From CAVYGN01 sp964413265 (GTDB lineage Bacteria > Spirochaetota > Brevinematia > Brevinematales > JAOACQ01): DNA of 64,000 nt. The position numbers and the translations under genes were made by a program. The DNA lies in assembly GCA_964413265.1 (NCBI GenBank), contig CAYPRX010000119.1:17515-81514 (forward strand), read 5' to 3'. The notes under the pieces are model-generated. The model worked only from the letters and a program-made list of their open reading frames with translations. It did not search any database and was not told the DNA's origin. How positions within the stretch are numbered: position 1 is the stretch's first letter; each line of letters starts with the position of its first letter. This document shows positions 60,987 to 64,000 of the stretch, piece by piece.

Positions 60987-61858
60987 CGGGGAAACGTCAT
61001 AAAAATCTTATGATAGATGCTTCGACAAAAGTGTACTGTATTATAGGCAAACCTGTGAGGCACTCTTTTTCTCCGGCAATGCAGAATGCCGCCTTTAGAG
61101 AAAAGAGTATAAATGCAGTTTACACTGCCTTCGAAGTAGAAGATGCGGGCAGAGCCGTAGCGGCCATAAAAACGCTTGGCATTGCCGGTGCAAGCGTTAC
61201 TATTCCATACAAAGTCGATATAATTCCATTTCTCGATGAGATTTCTGATATAGCCGGTATGATAGGGTCGGTGAATACTATTGTATCAAGGGAGGGGAAG
61301 CTGTTCGGTGATAATACCGATGCTCCGGGATTTTACAGGGCCATTACGGGGAAAACAGTTATCGAGGGTAAAACAATAGTGCTGTTCGGGGCTGGCGGAG
61401 CAGGAAGGGCCATACTTTTCGCACTTTATTATTACTCCAGGCCGGAGATAGTTTATCTTATTGATTCAAATAAGAAGAGATCGGCTGATCTTGCCTGTAA
61501 TATCAGGAAAACCTTCAAGGAGAGCAGTGTCAGTGATGCAGCGCATATAGTATCAGAAGATAGTGAGAACTGGCAAAAAATAAAAAAGGGCATCGACATA
61601 ATAATAAATGCCACCCCTGTAGGCATGGACCCCCATACAGGATCATCTGTCCTTACGGAAGAAGAAATCCCGTATGGAACTGTCCTGATGGACATAGTAT
61701 ATCATCCGCATGAGACGGCACTTATAAAGGCCGCTATACGAAGGAATTGCGATATAGTTTACGGATCAGATATGCTTCTGTTCCAGGGGGCCCTGCAGTT
61801 CGAATTATGGACAGGCATTGAAGCACCGGTCGATGCAATGCGGAGAGTGATACTATGA
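60983..61858 (+). CDS. aroE: Shikimate dehydrogenase
   Basis: 291 aa. N-terminal IGKPVRHSFSPAMQNAAF binds shikimate, SVTIPYKVDIIPFLDE holds the catalytic Lys, NTDAPGFYRA and FGAGGAGRAI the nucleotide loop. An alternative start is the Met at 61010, which better matches family lengths; I keep the first ATG, coupled to the receiver gene by ATGA. The stop overlaps the aminotransferase start. Confidence 0.94.
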   Translation: MTGKRHKNLMIDASTKVYCIIGKPVRHSFSPAMQNAAFREKSINAVYTAFEVEDAGRAVAAIKTLGIAGASVTIPYKVDIIPFLDEISDIAGMIGSVNTIVSREGKLFGDNTDAPGFYRAITGKTVIEGKTIVLFGAGGAGRAILFALYYYSRPEIVYLIDSNKKRSADLACNIRKTFKESSVSDAAHIVSEDSENWQKIKKGIDIIINATPVGMDPHTGSSVLTEEEIPYGTVLMDIVYHPHETALIKAAIRRNCDIVYGSDMLLFQGALQFELWTGIEAPVDAMRRVIL

Positions 61859-63069
61859 GGGCTTTTTTAAAGTCATCCAAGCTTGAAAACGTTCTATACG
61901 ACATCAGGGGGCCTGTTTCTGACGAGGCACAAAGGCTCCAGGAAGAGGGATTCAGTGTAATCAAGCTGAATTCCGGCAATCCCGCTCCTTTCGGCGTTGA
62001 AGCCCCTGATGAGATAATTCATGATGTGATTTTAAATCTTAAGGAGGCAGAAGGGTATTGCGACTCAAAGGGCCTTTTTTCAGCCAGAAAGGCCGTAATG
62101 CAGTACTGCCAGCTTATAGGGATCGAGGGGGTCGAAATCGGAGACGTTTTTATGGGAAATGGTGTAAGCGAGATGATCATGATGGCAATGCAGGGGCTGC
62201 TGGAAAACGGCGACGAGATTCTCATACCGGCTCCGGACTATCCATTGTGGACCGCATCAGTAAATCTGTCAGGGGGGAAGGCAGTCCATTATATCTGTGA
62301 CGAGGGAGCTAAGTGGTATCCTGATCTGGAAGACATAAAAATGAAGATTACTGACAGAACCAAGGGCATTGTGATTATCAATCCGAATAATCCTACCGGG
62401 GCGGTATACCCCAAAGAGGTAATTGAAGAGATTGTTAAGCTGGCCACTATCCACCAGCTTATAGTTTTTTCCGATGAGATCTATGATAAGATATTATATA
62501 ACGGAGCTGTTGCATATCATCCGGCTTCGATGTCAAAAGAAACGCTCTTTGTCACAATGGACGGACTTTCCAAGTCCCACAGGATCGCAGGTTTCAGGGT
62601 GGGATGGATGGTCATATCCGGCAGCAAGGAAACGGCTAAAGATTATATAAAGGGTCTGAATCTTCTGGCTTCAATGAGAATGTGCTCGAATGTTCCGGCA
62701 CAGCTGGCGGTACAGACTGCGCTTGGCGGATATCAAAGCCTGAGTGAGCTGATCAAACCCGGAGGAAGGCTTTACGAGCAGATGAAATGCTCTTTTGAAA
62801 GCATAAACAGCATACCGGGCCTGTCCTGCGTGAAACCGGAAAGCGCGCTTTACGTGTTTCCGAAGATGGATGTGAAAAAATTCAACATAACCGATGATGA
62901 GAAATTTGCACTCGATTTCCTGAAGGACAAGAAAGTTCTGATAACACATGGCAGGGGTTTCAGCTGGCCGAACCCCGACCATTTCCGGCTTGTTTTCCTT
63001 CCGGATGTCAGGGAACTGACTGACGTATTCGGGAGGCTCAGGGATTTTCTATCCGTTTACAGGCAATAA
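61855..63069 (+). CDS. Class I/II PLP aminotransferase (AlaA-like)
   Basis: 404 aa. PLP enzyme with catalytic Lys in MDGLSKSHRIAGFRVGW and NPNNPTGAVYP, typical of alanine or aromatic/aspartate-type aminotransferases of the AlaA branch. With aroE upstream, an aromatic amino acid role is possible but alanine transamination is equally likely. Its stop is 1 nt from the opposing lipoprotein gene's stop. Confidence 0.9.
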   Translation: MRAFLKSSKLENVLYDIRGPVSDEAQRLQEEGFSVIKLNSGNPAPFGVEAPDEIIHDVILNLKEAEGYCDSKGLFSARKAVMQYCQLIGIEGVEIGDVFMGNGVSEMIMMAMQGLLENGDEILIPAPDYPLWTASVNLSGGKAVHYICDEGAKWYPDLEDIKMKITDRTKGIVIINPNNPTGAVYPKEVIEEIVKLATIHQLIVFSDEIYDKILYNGAVAYHPASMSKETLFVTMDGLSKSHRIAGFRVGWMVISGSKETAKDYIKGLNLLASMRMCSNVPAQLAVQTALGGYQSLSELIKPGGRLYEQMKCSFESINSIPGLSCVKPESALYVFPKMDVKKFNITDDEKFALDFLKDKKVLITHGRGFSWPNPDHFRLVFLPDVRELTDVFGRLRDFLSVYRQ

Positions 63070-63070
63070 C

Positions 63071-63625
63071 CTACTGGACAAAGAAAGAGCCGTTTGTTAC
63101 TGGAACGCTTATGAATTCGGTATTCGAAAGGGTTGGGTAGTACTCGAGGAACCACTTAATGTCCTTTTCCAGAGTATTAGTGACCGTCATTTTATCCCTG
63201 GCTGTTATCATCGTATTCTGCATGAAAGCGAACCTGCCGAGATAGTTTACCTTGTTGGATTCTAGCCTGAATCTGCAGGAGTTATCGAACCACTCTTCAG
63301 GGAGCTGAGTATCGTATATCATGCCGGTCCTTGAAATTCCGGTACATTTATAAGAGATATCAAGAATCACATAGTTATTTTCAAGCGGCGTATACATGGA
63401 AAAACTTGATGTATCATAAAGCTGAAGCTGTACATACGATGCCAGCAGGTAATGCGAGCAGTCAATAGTTACGGCTACAAGAGCACCCTGGGGCTCATAG
63501 TGCTTGATCTCCTCAGGTTTTACAACTTTTCCTATGCCAAGAAAATCAAAACTTGAACAGCCGTAAAGAACAATTAGCAGTGTAAAGATAACTGCACTTT
63601 TGAGGACTTTAAGACTGGTTTTCAT
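63071..63625 (-). CDS. Hypothetical lipoprotein (184 aa)
   Basis: Lipobox after a hydrophobic core: LLIVLYGCSSFD. The mature part is beta-rich with no recognised family. Strict-type signal and Lgt in the window support lipidation. Its stop nearly touches that of the aminotransferase. Confidence 0.85.
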   Translation of the reverse strand: MKTSLKVLKSAVIFTLLIVLYGCSSFDFLGIGKVVKPEEIKHYEPQGALVAVTIDCSHYLLASYVQLQLYDTSSFSMYTPLENNYVILDISYKCTGISRTGMIYDTQLPEEWFDNSCRFRLESNKVNYLGRFAFMQNTMITARDKMTVTNTLEKDIKWFLEYYPTLSNTEFISVPVTNGSFFVQ

Positions 63626-63658
63626 TTACAGCTCCTTAACAGATTAAAATCAATAATT

Positions 63659-63687
63659 ATTTTATCTACTCTGCGGCATAAATGCAA
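63659..63687 (-). promoter_or_regulatory. Promoter of the lipoprotein gene
   Basis: Minus strand TTGCAT (63687-63682), 17 nt, TAAAAT (63664-63659), 33 nt before the ATG. Confidence 0.6.
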
Positions 63688-63712
63688 ATTATCACTGGAT
63701 AAGCCTGGATAA

Positions 63713-63743
63713 TAAAAAACGGCGGGGAGAAATCCCCGCCGTT
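63713..63743 (-). terminator. Rho-independent terminator of the outer-membrane gene
   Basis: AACGGCGGGGA (63718-63728) and TCCCCGCCGTT (63733-63743) form a perfect 11-bp stem with a four-base loop; on the minus strand it is followed by a run of T. It ends the partial gene that enters from the right edge and separates it from the lipoprotein promoter. Confidence 0.92.
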
Positions 63744-63764
63744 AATATCAAGTGTAAACTGTAC

Positions 63765-64000
63765 TTAGAACTTGATCGCAACTTCAACAGAACCGAACAG
63801 GCCGAGAAGTCCTTCAGAAATAGAAGCCTGTGAAGTACCGACCATAGGGTTAAGTCCGCCCAGAGCGGTCCTTAATTTAACAGAGAAACTGTCTTTAGAG
63901 TAGCCGATGTAGGCTGTTGAACCGCCGCCGAAATCCCAGTCGCCGTAGTTGTTGAAATTGAGGAAGCTGACAGCAGTATTGTAACCGCTTGTATTGGCAT
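63765..64000 (-). CDS. Outer-membrane beta-barrel protein, 3' part only
   Basis: The last 77 codons are in the window; the start is beyond the right edge. It is rich in Gly, Ser, Asn and Tyr with alternating polar/hydrophobic strands (YIGYSKDSFSVKLRTALGG; GSVEVAIKF) and ends in Phe, the usual C-terminal signal of outer-membrane barrels. Family cannot be named from this part. A strong terminator follows the stop. Confidence 0.75.
   Translation of the reverse strand, partial: ANTSGYNTAVSFLNFNNYGDWDFGGGSTAYIGYSKDSFSVKLRTALGGLNPMVGTSQASISEGLLGLFGSVEVAIKF

Noticed and set aside
1..64000. tRNA, rRNA, CRISPR or complete insertion sequence
   Set aside because: No cloverleaf, rRNA signature, direct-repeat array or transposase was recognised. 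A dedicated search (tRNAscan, Infernal, ISfinder) would be needed to be sure.

Overview
The window reads as a contiguous piece of chromosome from a diderm (Gram-negative-type), motile bacterium of fairly low G+C. Support comes from lgt plus several lipoprotein signals, an outer-membrane-like protein ending in Phe at the right edge, a SPOR-domain envelope protein, the flagellar distal-rod gene flgG, and a sigma-54 system with a matching promoter. A spirochaete or a related deep-branching diderm lineage would fit, but nothing here fixes the phylum. I see no rRNA, tRNA, CRISPR array, phage or intact insertion sequence. Genes are tightly packed, and all ten convergent gene pairs overlap or lie within 45 nt of each other.

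Layout. 1-4.5 kb: an MFS transporter (cut by the edge), polyprenyl diphosphate synthase, UbiA prenyltransferase and NDH-2, a compact quinone/electron-transfer operon facing a MarR regulator with a perfect palindromic operator. 4.6-14.5 kb: two tiny Lys-rich proteins, a FolC-methyltransferase fusion, a small lipoprotein, mutL-lgt, then S55 peptidase, pgsA, apgM and an inositol-phosphatase-family gene. 14.5-17.6 kb: a secreted DUF4390-like protein, an NtrY-like kinase and an NtrC-like sigma-54 activator, preceded by a good -24/-12 promoter and an upstream 18-bp palindrome. 17.7-21.6 kb: polyprenol-phosphate glycosyltransferase, a shortened GluRS and a B12-type radical SAM protein. 21.6-30 kb (minus strand): lon-clpX-clpP, an FAH-family enzyme, PilZ, xseB, then a PMT-type membrane mannosyltransferase with a PA14-like protein. 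30-36.8 kb: HEAT and TPR proteins, argC, an MsbA-like ABC exporter, a 590-nt gap with unexplained structure, an anchored alpha/beta hydrolase and flgG. 36.8-48.3 kb (minus): dinB, a DUF362 ferredoxin-like protein and a surface-polysaccharide group (initiating sugar transferase, GT4, two FtsX-type permeases, CapD-type epimerase) behind mnmG. 48.4-57.8 kb: quinone oxidoreductase, ilvD, hisS, aroF-tyrA, two envelope proteins and an ankyrin protein. 57.9-61 kb: a partner-switching type regulatory set (HATPase, SpoIIE/RsbU phosphatase, a flavodiiron-like domain lacking metal ligands, a receiver protein), with an attenuator-like leader. 61-64 kb: aroE, an aminotransferase, a lipoprotein and a partial outer-membrane protein.

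How it works together. aroF, tyrA, aroE and the aminotransferase cover parts of aromatic amino acid synthesis in two blocks. The left-edge operon could make and reduce a menaquinone-type carrier. The polyprenol-phosphate sugar synthase (17.7 kb), PMT enzyme (28.6 kb) and polysaccharide block (39-46 kb) point to a glycosylated cell surface. Regulation visible in the sequence includes consensus sigma-70 promoters, a sigma-54 promoter, a MarR operator and a leader with a terminator hairpin. Product assignments rest on motif recognition only. Promoters, the leader peptide and the small ORFs are predictions from sequence.
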